A stretch of 64,000 bases of DNA from Bacteroidales bacterium. GTDB lineage: Bacteria > Bacteroidota > Bacteroidia > Bacteroidales > Muribaculaceae. This document shows, piece after piece, positions 41,879 through 49,742 of the stretch. A model generated the notes under the pieces. The model had not been told where the DNA came from. It did no database searches and worked only from the letters and a program-made list of their open reading frames with translations. Location: contig SFEA01000006.1 in assembly GCA_004557385.1 (NCBI GenBank), positions 1 through 64,000 on the forward strand. The letters run 5' to 3'. The position numbers were made by a program, and so were the translations under genes. Each line of letters opens with the position of its first letter. The first letter of the stretch is position 1.

Positions 41879-42661
41879 TCACAGCTTCACAATCAAGCCG
41901 TCGTAAGCCAGCTCAACGCCATCGGGCAGCCACTTGTTCACCTCGCGGTGCAGCCCAATGTGGTGGCTCATGTGCGTGAAATAGACACGACGCGGCTTCA
42001 CCAAACCCACAACGTGCAGGGCGGCATCAACCGTCATGTGCGAAGGATGCTCCTCCTGTCGCAGCGCATTCACCACAAGCAGCTTAACACCCTTAATCAA
42101 TTCGAGAGTCTGCTCAGGAATATATTTTGCGTCGGTGATATAAGCAATGTCGCCTATTCGATAGCCGTTTATCAGCAGCTTGCCATGCCATACGGGCAAT
42201 GGGGTGACCTTAATTCCACAGCAGTCAAAGGGTTTGTCGTCAACCTCAAAAGTGTCGAAAATGGGTGCTCCGGGATAGGGATTTTCGCTGAAGCTGTAAG
42301 GCATCTTCTTATACAAATCGTCGAGCACATCGCGGCGTGCAAAAATGGGGAAATGCGGCGTGCGGTGGTAGCAATAAGGACGAAGGTCGTCGACGCCGCC
42401 AACGTGGTCGTAGTGGGTGTGGGTGACGATGAGAGCATCGAGGTGATGGTTCGACGCCCGCAACATCTGCGAACGGAAATCAGGTCCGCAATCAATCAAT
42501 ATGGATTTACCTTTGGTGCGCACAATAGCCGAAGCACGAAATCGCTTATCGTGCTCGTCGCGCGAGCGGCATACCCGGCATTCGCAGCCTATTTGCGGCA
42601 CACCGGTTGATGTTCCGGTGCCCAAAAATTCAATCTCCATGTCGTGTCCAAACAGTTTCAT
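41879..42661 (-). CDS. MBL-fold metal-dependent hydrolase, PhnP-like
   Basis: From the ATG at 42661 the product is 260 residues. A TTG two codons earlier and an ATG at 42640 (MEIEFLGTG) are alternatives. Marks are FLGTGTSTGVPQIGCECRVC (with a PhnP-like Cys pair), the metal motif THTHYDHVGG, and downstream metal His residues in VWHGK and FTHMSHHIG. The family hydrolyses cyclic phosphates or related esters; the substrate is unknown. It starts 7 bases after the lipoprotein gene, in one operon. Confidence 0.85.
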   Translation of the reverse strand: MKLFGHDMEIEFLGTGTSTGVPQIGCECRVCRSRDEHDKRFRASAIVRTKGKSILIDCGPDFRSQMLRASNHHLDALIVTHTHYDHVGGVDDLRPYCYHRTPHFPIFARRDVLDDLYKKMPYSFSENPYPGAPIFDTFEVDDKPFDCCGIKVTPLPVWHGKLLINGYRIGDIAYITDAKYIPEQTLELIKGVKLLVVNALRQEEHPSHMTVDAALHVVGLVKPRRVYFTHMSHHIGLHREVNKWLPDGVELAYDGLIVKL

Positions 42662-42668
42662 ACGCAAC

Positions 42669-43601
42669 TCAACGTTCTACAAGCACACCATCTTCAAAAT
42701 ACAAATATCTGCCATCGGGATAATACCAATATTCACGCACACCCTCGTGCGACGGACGCTGATTGACGCTCGACGGACTGCCGAGCGACAGGCGCACCTC
42801 GTCTTTGGTCATGCCCGCCTTCACCTTGCCTGCAACAATGCACTGCCAAACATCTTGCTCGATGGATGGATAGCGCTTGCGAATGTCGGTGAGCGAAAAC
42901 AGCGCATCAAATGAGCGATTCTTCAGCACCGTGCCGCCTGCCGTCATCCACACCATAGCCTTGCGCTGCGCCTCGATGTCGGTGAACACCACCTTCAGCG
43001 GAAACACTTTGTTGCCTGGCAGCACGCTGTCGATGCGCACCTCCACAAACTTGCGGCCAGCCACCATCGCCTCGTTGGCGTCGTACCATATTGGCGTCTT
43101 TATGTAGCATGTGCGATTATCGAGCTTCATCGCCACAAAGCGCACCACATCCATGTCGATGAGAAACGGTATTGTGTAGCCCGATTTTATTTCGTCGATT
43201 GTCTTGTCGGTGGAATATACAAGCTTGTTGCGCCCGTCGGAGAACTCGATGTTGACAGTGTTGCGATTGTCGAGCACGCTGCCAAGATGGTAGCCCACAT
43301 AGCTGAGCAAGCAGCCCTTCAGGTTGAGCGTGTCGATATCATAGGTGCCTGTTGGCTTAAATATCAAGCGGGCATTGTTGTCGCAAACAAAAAATTGCTT
43401 GCCCGTCTTCCAGTTGGCAAACGAGTCGGTAGGTATGGAAAGCGTGTTTGCCTCCAATTCTTCCTGCGTGAGGCCCTCAACCACCTTTTTCACATCCTTG
43501 TCGGTAATCTTTTTGGTGCTTTCAACTCCCGTGAAACAGCTGCTCAGAAACATCAGCAGCATCACAAGAGCGAAAGACGTATGCCGTAAATAGTTTGTCA
43601 T
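42669..43601 (-). CDS. lipoprotein with a BamE/SmpA-like C-terminal segment
   Basis: From the ATG at 43601 the product is 310 residues. It has a lipoprotein signal (FALVMLLMFLSSC, lipobox LSSC) and a large region of unknown fold. A C-terminal segment (AGKVKAGMTKDEVRLSLGSPSSVNQ...WYYPDGRYLYFEDGVLV) resembles the BamE/SmpA fold of outer-membrane assembly proteins. The start is set by a consensus promoter whose -7 box ends at 43628; the longer open frame to 43700 runs through it. Its function is unproven. Confidence 0.72.
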   Translation of the reverse strand: MTNYLRHTSFALVMLLMFLSSCFTGVESTKKITDKDVKKVVEGLTQEELEANTLSIPTDSFANWKTGKQFFVCDNNARLIFKPTGTYDIDTLNLKGCLLSYVGYHLGSVLDNRNTVNIEFSDGRNKLVYSTDKTIDEIKSGYTIPFLIDMDVVRFVAMKLDNRTCYIKTPIWYDANEAMVAGRKFVEVRIDSVLPGNKVFPLKVVFTDIEAQRKAMVWMTAGGTVLKNRSFDALFSLTDIRKRYPSIEQDVWQCIVAGKVKAGMTKDEVRLSLGSPSSVNQRPSHEGVREYWYYPDGRYLYFEDGVLVER

Positions 43602-43627
43602 CAATACAATCATTATTTTGCAGAACA

Positions 43628-43659
43628 CAAAATTACCCAATTTTTCGGCACCTTCCAAC
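43628..43659 (-). promoter_or_regulatory. promoter of the lipoprotein gene
   Basis: On the minus strand, GTTG (43656-43659), 20 bases, TAATTTTG (43628-43635). The leader is about 20 bases to the ATG at 43601. Confidence 0.65.
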
Positions 43660-43721
43660 CGTTTCATAAAACTTAACGATTTTTCGATGCATAAACACAT
43701 AAACAGTGGCGCGCTTCAAAC

Positions 43722-43761
43722 AAAAAATGCTGACAATCGGCGATTTCCGACCATCAGCATT
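43722..43761 (-). terminator. terminator of the tRNA unit
   Basis: On the minus strand an 8-bp AATGCTGA/TCAGCATT stem is extended by seven pairs including G-U, with a 6-base loop and then T-rich sequence. It begins 5 bases after tRNA-Leu. Confidence 0.8.
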
Positions 43762-43766
43762 CGTTG

Positions 43767-43850
43767 TGTCCGAGATGAGATTTGAACTCACACGAGAAAA
43801 TTCCCACTACCCCCTCAAAGTAGCGCGTCTACCAATTCCGCCACCCGGAC
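43767..43850 (-). tRNA. tRNA-Leu (anticodon GAG)
   Basis: Length 84. The acceptor stem GTCCGGG/CTCGGAC has one G-U pair. The anticodon stem CTACT/GGTAG encloses TTGAGGG (anticodon GAG), and a long variable arm typical of Leu is present. CCA is not encoded. Last tRNA of the Gly-Gly-Leu unit. Confidence 0.93.
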
Positions 43851-43855
43851 AAGTG

Positions 43856-43928
<73 letters not shown>

Positions 43929-43962
43929 GATTTTTGTATCTTATTTTGAAAGAACTCTTTTG

Positions 43963-44035
<73 letters not shown>

Positions 44036-44077
44036 ATTCAACCGGTCAACGTCGTTGTCGTTTCCCGTTTGCGAGTG

Positions 44078-44109
44078 CAAAGTTACTACACTTTGCTTAA
44101 TTGTGCAAA
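44078..44109 (-). promoter_or_regulatory. consensus promoter of the tRNA unit
   Basis: On the minus strand, TTTG (44106-44109), exactly 20 bases, TAACTTTG (44078-44085). The leader before tRNA-Gly is about 36 bases. Confidence 0.8.
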
Positions 44110-44201
44110 CTTTGAGCAAACTTTTTTCAAAAAATTTTCACATTAAGCCGCAAGCATCAGCCCATAACAGCAGTTAACGCACACGGCATCAAAGCATTGC
44201 A

Positions 44202-44780
44202 CTATTGCTTAATCATCCTGAAAAATTCTTCGCGAAGCTGCGGATTTTCGAAATCGCCGCGATATTCGAGCGTGAGTGTATTGGCGCCTTGCTTCTCCAC
44301 CCCGCGCATCTTCATGCACATGTGGCCAGCCGACACTGCCACAATCACGCCTTTGCTCGAGAGGTTCTCGTAGAGCGAATCGCAAATCTCGGCAGTAAAT
44401 CGCTCCTGCACCTGCAACCGATGCGCAAACGCATCAACCACGCGCGCCAGTTTGCTAAGCCCCACCATCGAGCCATCGGGGATGTAGCCAATCGACACGG
44501 TGCCGAAAAATGGCAAGATGTGATGCTCGCACAACGAATAGAACTCGATGTCCTTAACCACAACCACCTTCGAACCGGCATATTCAAACAAAGCCGATTT
44601 CACAAATTCACCGGGGTTCTGCTTATATCCGCGCGTAATGTCAACCAGAGCTTTAGCGGCACGTCGAGGGGTCTTTATCAAACCTTCGCGCTCCACGTCC
44701 TCGCCAATCAGTTCCAATATCTTCTTGTAGTGCTGAGCAATTTCGTCAATCAACTGCTCTTTCTCACTGTTGTTATCCAT
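44202..44780 (-). CDS. folE: GTP cyclohydrolase I
   Basis: Protein of 192 residues. CEHHILPFFG holds the zinc Cys and catalytic His, and the second zinc Cys is in AGHMCMKMRGV. GYIPDGSMVGLSKLARVVDAFA and RLQVQERFT are family blocks. It opens folate synthesis by turning GTP into dihydroneopterin triphosphate. It lies 44 bases after the SPOR gene, last of the DoxX-tpiA-SPOR-folE group common in Bacteroidales. Confidence 0.96.
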   Translation of the reverse strand: MDNNSEKEQLIDEIAQHYKKILELIGEDVEREGLIKTPRRAAKALVDITRGYKQNPGEFVKSALFEYAGSKVVVVKDIEFYSLCEHHILPFFGTVSIGYIPDGSMVGLSKLARVVDAFAHRLQVQERFTAEICDSLYENLSSKGVIVAVSAGHMCMKMRGVEKQGANTLTLEYRGDFENPQLREEFFRMIKQ

Positions 44781-44824
44781 CTTCCTACTTCACAAAAAAT
44801 ATAAACAAGCGTATTGCCCACGCA

Positions 44825-45298
44825 TCAGTTTATTCGGTCAACCACAATGGTCAACTCTCTCGAATAGGCAGGGAATGCCTTTTTCAACTGCTTGAGCATT
44901 TCTTCCGCTTCGTCGCGGGTGCGGAAATCGCCCACACGAAGGCGCCACGACGGCGCTTTGTAGCCAATGTAGGGACGCATCTGCGGAAAGCGCGAAATGA
45001 TGTTTCGCTCCCTCACCTGTGCCTCGCGTTTGGCAGTGGCACTGTTGCCGGAGAATGCCTGTATGCGATAGCCCACGTTGCTCGACACTGCCTTTTTGGG
45101 CACGCCGTTGTTGGGGTCGCCGTTCTCAGGTTTCAGTCTTTCTATCAATTGGTCGGGAGCAATCACGGTGACCTGCCCTTTGGTGTTGTTGTTGAGATGG
45201 CTCACAATGTCCACATCGGGAGTGTTGGCACTCCTGCCGACGGCAGTCATCAACGCCATCAACACCATTGCAGCAGCATATCTTATCACTCTTGTCAT
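44825..45298 (-). CDS. SPOR domain protein
   Basis: From the ATG at 45298 the product is 157 residues; the in-frame TTG four codons earlier is less likely. It has a signal peptide (MTRVIRYAAAMVLMALMTAVG), a linker, and a C-terminal SPOR domain (about 80-155, GYRIQAFSGN...WRLRVGDFRTRDEAEEMLKQL). SPOR domains bind peptidoglycan stripped of peptide stems, often at the septum. Confidence 0.85.
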   Translation of the reverse strand: MTRVIRYAAAMVLMALMTAVGRSANTPDVDIVSHLNNNTKGQVTVIAPDQLIERLKPENGDPNNGVPKKAVSSNVGYRIQAFSGNSATAKREAQVRERNIISRFPQMRPYIGYKAPSWRLRVGDFRTRDEAEEMLKQLKKAFPAYSRELTIVVDRIN

Positions 45299-45352
45299 GC
45301 CAATATTCAAGAAAATTAATGATGTATTTGTAAATACTAAAAACTATCAAGT

Positions 45353-45387
45353 AGCCACAGAGCCTCGGGAAACAAGACCCTGTGACT
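45353..45387 (-). terminator. weak hairpin between tpiA and the SPOR gene
   Basis: Eight-base arms AGTCACAG/CTGTGGCT (one mismatch) with a long loop and a short T-run (minus strand). It may only lower read-through. Confidence 0.3.
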
Positions 45388-45443
45388 AACCTTGTATTGT
45401 ATTCTGCATCCTTAAATGGATGCACAAAGCTATAGCTTCGTGA

Positions 45444-46196
45444 TTAGAAAGCAGTAACGATGCCCATGAACGAAGCAGCGTCGAGAGCAGCGCCACCAAT
45501 CAAGCCACCGTCAACGTCAGGCTTTTCGAACAATTCCTTAGCGTTGCTTGGCTTGCAGCTGCCGCCGTAAAGAATTGTGGTGTCGTCAGCCACTTGGTTG
45601 CCATACTTTTCAGCAATCAAGCCACGGATGAATGCGTGGATTTCTTGTGCTTGGTCGGCTGTAGCAGTCTTGCCGGTACCGATAGCCCAAACTGGCTCGT
45701 AAGCAAGAACAATCTTGCCGAAATCTTCAGCGCTGAGGTCGAAGAGCGATTCAACGATTTGAGCCTTGATAACATCGAAATAAGTGCCGTTTTCGCGTTC
45801 TTCGAGCACTTCGCCGATGCAGAAGATTGGACAGAGGCCGTTTTCCAAAGCCAAAGCCACCTTGTCCTTCAATGTAGCAGCTGTTTCGCCGTAGTATTGA
45901 CGACGTTCAGAGTGACCAAGGATTACATAAGTAGCGCCAGTAGAAGCCACCATAGCAGCCGAAACTTCGCCAGTGTAAGCACCCTTTGCCTTGTCGGCGC
46001 AGTTTTCAGCGCTCAAACCAAGCTTTTCGCCGATAACAGCCTTAACAGCAGTGAGATGTGTGAAAGGAACGCCAATAACGACATCGCACTTTGGAGTGAT
46101 TCCTTCGAGAGCGGCATTTACTTCGCTTGCCAACTTTACACCTTCTGGCACTGTAGTGTTCATCTTCCAGTTGCCAGCAACAATATTCTTTCTCAT
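45444..46196 (-). CDS. tpiA: triosephosphate isomerase
   Basis: Protein of 250 residues. Substrate Asn and Lys are in AGNWKMN, the catalytic His in LGHSERR, and the catalytic Glu in AYEPVWAIGTGKTAT, with the flexible loop after it. GGSCKPSN and GGLIGGAAL form the phosphate site. It interconverts dihydroxyacetone phosphate and glyceraldehyde 3-phosphate. It lies 31 bases after the DoxX-like gene. Confidence 0.97.
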   Translation of the reverse strand: MRKNIVAGNWKMNTTVPEGVKLASEVNAALEGITPKCDVVIGVPFTHLTAVKAVIGEKLGLSAENCADKAKGAYTGEVSAAMVASTGATYVILGHSERRQYYGETAATLKDKVALALENGLCPIFCIGEVLEERENGTYFDVIKAQIVESLFDLSAEDFGKIVLAYEPVWAIGTGKTATADQAQEIHAFIRGLIAEKYGNQVADDTTILYGGSCKPSNAKELFEKPDVDGGLIGGAALDAASFMGIVTAF

Positions 46197-46227
46197 TGTT
46201 TCAGTTATAATTAATTATACTTAAAAT

Positions 46228-47541
46228 TTATAGTTCCTCGTTTTCTTGTTGCAAAGTTACTTCTTTTTTGCCATTCTTTCTTATCCTTTTCAAAGTAAAT
46301 TTCACCACACGGTGAATTCTGTTCACCATAAGCAGCAAAAACATGAGTGTGCCATAGCTTGCAAGCAGCACACGCAAGCGATATGAGGCATCGAAATCGG
46401 CAACTATGCTTGTCATGTCGGCATTGGACGCCTGCACCCTTTCGCTCGAGATGGAACGCAGCGCACGCTTCCACACAATGGTGCCGTTCTTAACATACAC
46501 CACTGCCGGATTGCCTCGCGCCAGCATCTTCATGTCGGTGTCGTCCATCTCATATATGGGATATTGCGCCATCGATATGTCGTTCCACTCCTCAACCTGA
46601 GCCGCGCTACCGCTCGAAACGCCAAAGGTGCTCACACCAAGCTTTTGAGCGAGTTCGTTGAGCTCGTTGATGAGATAGGTGAACGATATGCTTATGTCCT
46701 CCATGTCGGGGAAAGTGAATATCAGTTGCTCCGAGGCTGGATTCAGCGCCTCGGCAGTGACATCGAAACCACCGTCGAACACTGCCACATGTTTCACCGC
46801 AGTCACCTCAGCGCCGTCAGCCACGCGGCGGTCGACGTATTCCCAGGTGTCGTCGGGCAGGCTGTCGAGACGGAACTCGCGCTCCACCCCGTCTTTGCTG
46901 TAGATGAACACGAACTTATCGTCGGCATCGTCGCCACCTTCCGATGGTCCTTCGTAGAGCTTAGTGCCCACCTTGAAGGGGCGGAAATCAACCAACGGCT
47001 GATATACATACCCATAGTATTCAATCGACAAGGCGAGCATCATGGTCAGTGCCCACACCACCCATTGCACACCCACGCCGTAGACATTCTTTGCCCTGCG
47101 GTTATACTTCAGCAGAAACACTACTGCTGCCATGAGCACCACATTCTTCATGAACGTAGCCCAATTGCTCAGCACCAGCACGTCGCCAAAGCATCCGCAA
47201 TCAGCCATGCGGTCGGTAACGGCAAGATAAAACGTGAGCACAGTCATCACAGCCATCAGCGCCGTGAGCATTATCGGAGCAAAGCGGCGGTAAAGCCCAA
47301 ACAGGATGAACACGCCCAGAAGCGTTTCTGCCACCGGCAAGGCAAATGCCCCGAAGGTCACGAGCGGGCTGAGCGACTCGAGGTGCAAGATGGCAACGTA
47401 GTCGGCAAACTTATACACCGTGCCCCACGGGTCGATGGCTTTGACAAACCCCGACAGCACAAACACAGCACCCACCAGCAAGCGCAACACATACACTGCC
47501 GGCGTAACTAACTGTTGTATACTGAGCCTTTTATGCTTCAT
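46228..47541 (-). CDS. DoxX/MauE-like membrane protein with an extra C-terminal domain (BT_3928-like)
   Basis: Protein of 437 residues. Four N-terminal membrane helices (about 13-150) have the DoxX/MauE pattern (VYVLRLLVGAVFVLSGFVKAIDPWG) and a CGCFGD pair that could be redox-active. A further helix near 160-180 leads to a soluble domain with thioredoxin-like strands (about 240-365, ...NPAVVYVKNGTIVWKR). One more helix precedes the tail (LLASYGTLMFLLLMV). It probably handles electron or disulfide exchange in the envelope. It opens the tpiA operon, with a consensus promoter. Confidence 0.8.
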   Translation of the reverse strand: MKHKRLSIQQLVTPAVYVLRLLVGAVFVLSGFVKAIDPWGTVYKFADYVAILHLESLSPLVTFGAFALPVAETLLGVFILFGLYRRFAPIMLTALMAVMTVLTFYLAVTDRMADCGCFGDVLVLSNWATFMKNVVLMAAVVFLLKYNRRAKNVYGVGVQWVVWALTMMLALSIEYYGYVYQPLVDFRPFKVGTKLYEGPSEGGDDADDKFVFIYSKDGVEREFRLDSLPDDTWEYVDRRVADGAEVTAVKHVAVFDGGFDVTAEALNPASEQLIFTFPDMEDISISFTYLINELNELAQKLGVSTFGVSSGSAAQVEEWNDISMAQYPIYEMDDTDMKMLARGNPAVVYVKNGTIVWKRALRSISSERVQASNADMTSIVADFDASYRLRVLLASYGTLMFLLLMVNRIHRVVKFTLKRIRKNGKKEVTLQQENEEL

Positions 47542-47589
47542 CTTTCAATATCGCATTGCCAATCCACCATCATCGGCGATAGGCAATTG

Positions 47590-47621
47590 CAAAGTTAACT
47601 ATCATTTCATTGATTTACAAA
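47590..47621 (-). promoter_or_regulatory. promoter of the DoxX-tpiA operon
   Basis: On the minus strand, TTTG (47618-47621), 20 bases, TAACTTTG (47590-47597). The -33 box is the end of the T-run of the upstream ncRNA terminator. Confidence 0.75.
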
Positions 47622-47663
47622 AAAAGAAGCGATGAAATGACTCTTGCAGCCACTTCATCGCTT
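47619..47663 (-). terminator. terminator of the candidate 6S RNA
   Basis: Perfect 10-bp stem AAGCGATGAA/TTCATCGCTT (47654-47663 with 47627-47636), then TC and a run of seven T on the minus strand. Confidence 0.85.
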
Positions 47664-47870
47664 TATGGAAAACCACACCAAAGGGATGTGATGAAACTCC
47701 GAAAAAACAGGATTTGAGAGCATCCACCGCTTTGTAATCCGCCTGGTCGCGAAGACACCTTTTCAGGTTGGGGCCCGCCATTGCAATGGATGCCGGCCTC
47801 GGCATTTCATATAAAATTGAAGAGTATCCCAATCAACTTTGATGTGGCAATTTTTCAATGACCTTTTAGT
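47619..47870 (-). ncRNA. structured non-coding RNA, candidate 6S RNA (Bacteroidales-1-like)
   Basis: About 250 bases between a consensus promoter and a strong terminator, with no credible gene. The RNA folds into a long rod. 47838-47847 pairs with 47673-47682 (ten pairs, one G-U). 47826-47830 pairs with 47683-47687, and ACTC/GAGT follows. After a large open region, GCATCCATTGC (47783-47793) pairs fully with GCGGTGGATGC (47720-47730). An ACCT-GAAA-AGGT hairpin lies inside. A closing stem, an open middle and a distal stem is the layout of 6S RNA, which holds RNA polymerase in stationary phase. I recall a Bacteroidales-1 RNA described with this promoter-terminator setting and later proposed as 6S; the assignment here is inference. 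Confidence 0.6.
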
Positions 47871-47874
47871 ATTA

Positions 47875-47906
47875 CAAATTTAGTTTATTATTGCTGAATA
47901 AGCAAA
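47875..47906 (-). promoter_or_regulatory. consensus promoter of the candidate 6S RNA
   Basis: On the minus strand, TTTG (47903-47906), exactly 20 bases, TAAATTTG (47875-47882). Confidence 0.8.
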
Positions 47907-47963
47907 TGTTTTCATCAAAAAAATCATCTTCTCTGCCCACCAAAGCATCAATTCAGGTTGCAA

Positions 47964-48149
47964 TTATTTCTTTCGCTTTATCTCATAGCCAATTTTGCCA
48001 AACGCCTTCACAAAATCGTTGTAGTTCGATTGCGTGCCGTTATACACAATCGTAACCTTTTGCTGAGCAACCGAAGTATCGATTTTCTTCACTCCCTTCA
48101 CAAAACGGATGTTTTGCTTTATTCTGGTTTCGCACCCCGAACAATGCAT
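47964..48149 (-). CDS. short heavy-metal-associated (HMA) domain protein, N-terminus missing
   Basis: Protein of 61 residues beginning MHCSGCETRIKQNI, with the metal-binding CXXC at residues 3-6, then the GVKKIDTS and VTIVYNG strands of an HMA copper-type chaperone. The first beta strand that normally precedes MxCxxC is absent, and a stop codon lies two codons upstream in frame. It is either a minimal chaperone or the remnant of a longer gene. No start-site signal helps to decide. Confidence 0.55.
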   Translation of the reverse strand: MHCSGCETRIKQNIRFVKGVKKIDTSVAQQKVTIVYNGTQSNYNDFVKAFGKIGYEIKRKK

Positions 48150-48256
48150 TAATTAAAAGATAAAATAATATAAATACCGCCACTCAAGAGAAATCAAATA
48201 CATTAAAAATACCAACAAAAAACTATATTTCGCGCAGGACAGAGCGGCATGGACGC

Positions 48257-48300
48257 AAAAAAAATCCTTCCGCGATGCGATGATGCAAAGCGGAAGGATT
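48257..48300 (-). terminator. terminator of the thrS-infC-rpmI-rplT operon
   Basis: Perfect 11-bp stem AATCCTTCCGC/GCGGAAGGATT (48263-48273 with 48290-48300) and eight T on the minus strand, 26 bases past the rplT stop. Confidence 0.88.
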
Positions 48301-48325
48301 GTGTTATTTTGGAATCTTTGACTGA

Positions 48326-48676
48326 TTAAGCGTTCTTAACTTTATCAACGATTGCCTTGAATGCTGCAGGGTTGTTCATAGCCAAGTCGGCGAGCACCTT
48401 GCGGTTAATCTCGATACCTGCCTTGTGAATAAGACCCATCAACTTCGAGTAAGAAAGATCTTCGAGGCGAGCAGCAGCGTTGATACGCTGAATCCACAAT
48501 GCGCGGAAGTTACGCTTCTTGTTCTTTCTGTCGCGGTAAGCATAGGTAAGACCTTTTTCCCAAGTGTTCTTGGCAACGGTCCACACGTTCTTACGGCAAC
48601 CAAAATAACCTCTTGTAAGTTTTAAAACTCTTTTTCTACGTGCTCTTGAAGCAACATGATTAACTGATCTAGGCAT
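48326..48676 (-). CDS. rplT: 50S ribosomal protein L20
   Basis: Protein of 116 residues with the L20 start MPRSVNHVASRARRKRVLKL, then GYFGCRKNV and RDRKNKKRNFRALWIQRINAA. It is essential for early 50S assembly and in many bacteria represses its own operon. Last gene of the infC operon, 133 bases after rpmI and followed by a terminator. Confidence 0.97.
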   Translation of the reverse strand: MPRSVNHVASRARRKRVLKLTRGYFGCRKNVWTVAKNTWEKGLTYAYRDRKNKKRNFRALWIQRINAAARLEDLSYSKLMGLIHKAGIEINRKVLADLAMNNPAAFKAIVDKVKNA

Positions 48677-48809
48677 GTTTTTAAACGATTTTGAATGTTA
48701 GCGGCTTGTTTTTGCTCTTTTAATTTTTTGCTAAACATTCGGTTAATAAAAAAACTTTAAGAATCTCTTTGTTTAAATCAATTGATAACAATTTCGCGAA
48801 GCGCGTGAA

Positions 48810-49007
48810 TTACTTCATCACCAACATCTTGCGTACGTTGTTCATATCGGCAACGTCAACAAGTGAGAAGTGAGTGAGGTTTCTCTTTTGCTTCTTTGTC
48901 TTCTTAGTCAAGATGTGGCTCTTGAAGGCATGTTTTCTCTTGATTTTTCCTGACCCGGTAAGGACGAACCTTTTTTTGGCACCGGAATTAGTCTTAACCT
49001 TTGGCAT
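48810..49007 (-). CDS. rpmI: 50S ribosomal protein L35
   Basis: Protein of 65 residues: MPKVKTNSGAKKRFVLTGSG at the start, then KRKHAFKSHILTKKTKKQKRNL. The gaps to infC (132 bases) and rplT (133 bases) are longer than usual for this operon and could hold control sites, but I see no clear stem pairs. Confidence 0.96.
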   Translation of the reverse strand: MPKVKTNSGAKKRFVLTGSGKIKRKHAFKSHILTKKTKKQKRNLTHFSLVDVADMNNVRKMLVMK

Positions 49008-49139
49008 TTTCTTAAAAAGTTTAAAAATTATATAGTTTTACAATCACGGGGTTGGGCACTTACTAAACCCAACGCCCTCTTTTTTTTCTGTTTCAAGCAA
49101 GCAGCAACCCGTTTTGGCGTGTCGCGTAGCCTGGCAATA

Positions 49140-49733
49140 TTATTTCTTTTTCGGAGAAAGCATGATTATCATGCGTTTACCTTCGAGCACCGGCATCTGC
49201 TCCACCTTGCCATAATCCTCAAGATCGTTGGCAAAACGCAGCAACAGCACCTCGCCCTGTTCCTTGAACAGGATTGAGCGACCTTTGAAGAACACATAGG
49301 CTTTCACCTTGCTGCCCTCCTTGAGGAACTCCATGGCGTGCTTGAGCTTGAAGTTGTAGTCGTGGTCGTCGGTTTGTGGTCCGAAACGAATTTCCTTCAC
49401 CACCACCTTGGTCGACTTTGCTTTTTGCTCCTTCAGGCGTTTGCGTTGCTGGTACAAGAACTTCTGATAGTCGAGCACACGGCACACCGGAGGCTGAGCA
49501 TTTGGCGAAATCTCAATCAAGTCAAGTTCCAAATCGTCAGCTATTCGCAATGCCTCGGCAATCGGATAAACTCCTTGCTCCACGTTGTCACCCACAAGTC
49601 GCACCTCCTTGGCACGAATGTGTTCGTTGATGGCATATTGGTCGCCTTTGTCTTTATCATTTTTGCGGGCCTGTTGCTTCTGATTGGCACCTGCTGGCTT
49701 TTTAGGGCCGGTAAACAATGGTTTTTTCTCCAT
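49140..49733 (-). CDS. infC: translation initiation factor IF-3
   Basis: Protein of 197 residues. A basic lead (about 1-30, GPKKPAGANQKQQARKNDKDKG) precedes the IF-3 N-domain (INEHIRAKEVRLVGDN, then DLDLIEISPNAQPPVCRVLDY). The C-domain follows (VVVKEIRFGPQTDDHDYNFKLKHAMEFL). The start codon is a plain ATG rather than the rare AUU of E. coli. It begins 9 bases after the thrS stop. Confidence 0.96.
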   Translation of the reverse strand: MEKKPLFTGPKKPAGANQKQQARKNDKDKGDQYAINEHIRAKEVRLVGDNVEQGVYPIAEALRIADDLELDLIEISPNAQPPVCRVLDYQKFLYQQRKRLKEQKAKSTKVVVKEIRFGPQTDDHDYNFKLKHAMEFLKEGSKVKAYVFFKGRSILFKEQGEVLLLRFANDLEDYGKVEQMPVLEGKRMIIMLSPKKK

Positions 49734-49742
49734 TAAATAATA

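Noticed and set aside
47602..47832. A 76-residue minus-strand frame
   Set aside because: It runs straight through the terminator and most of the structured RNA; no family and no start signal. The RNA explains the region better.
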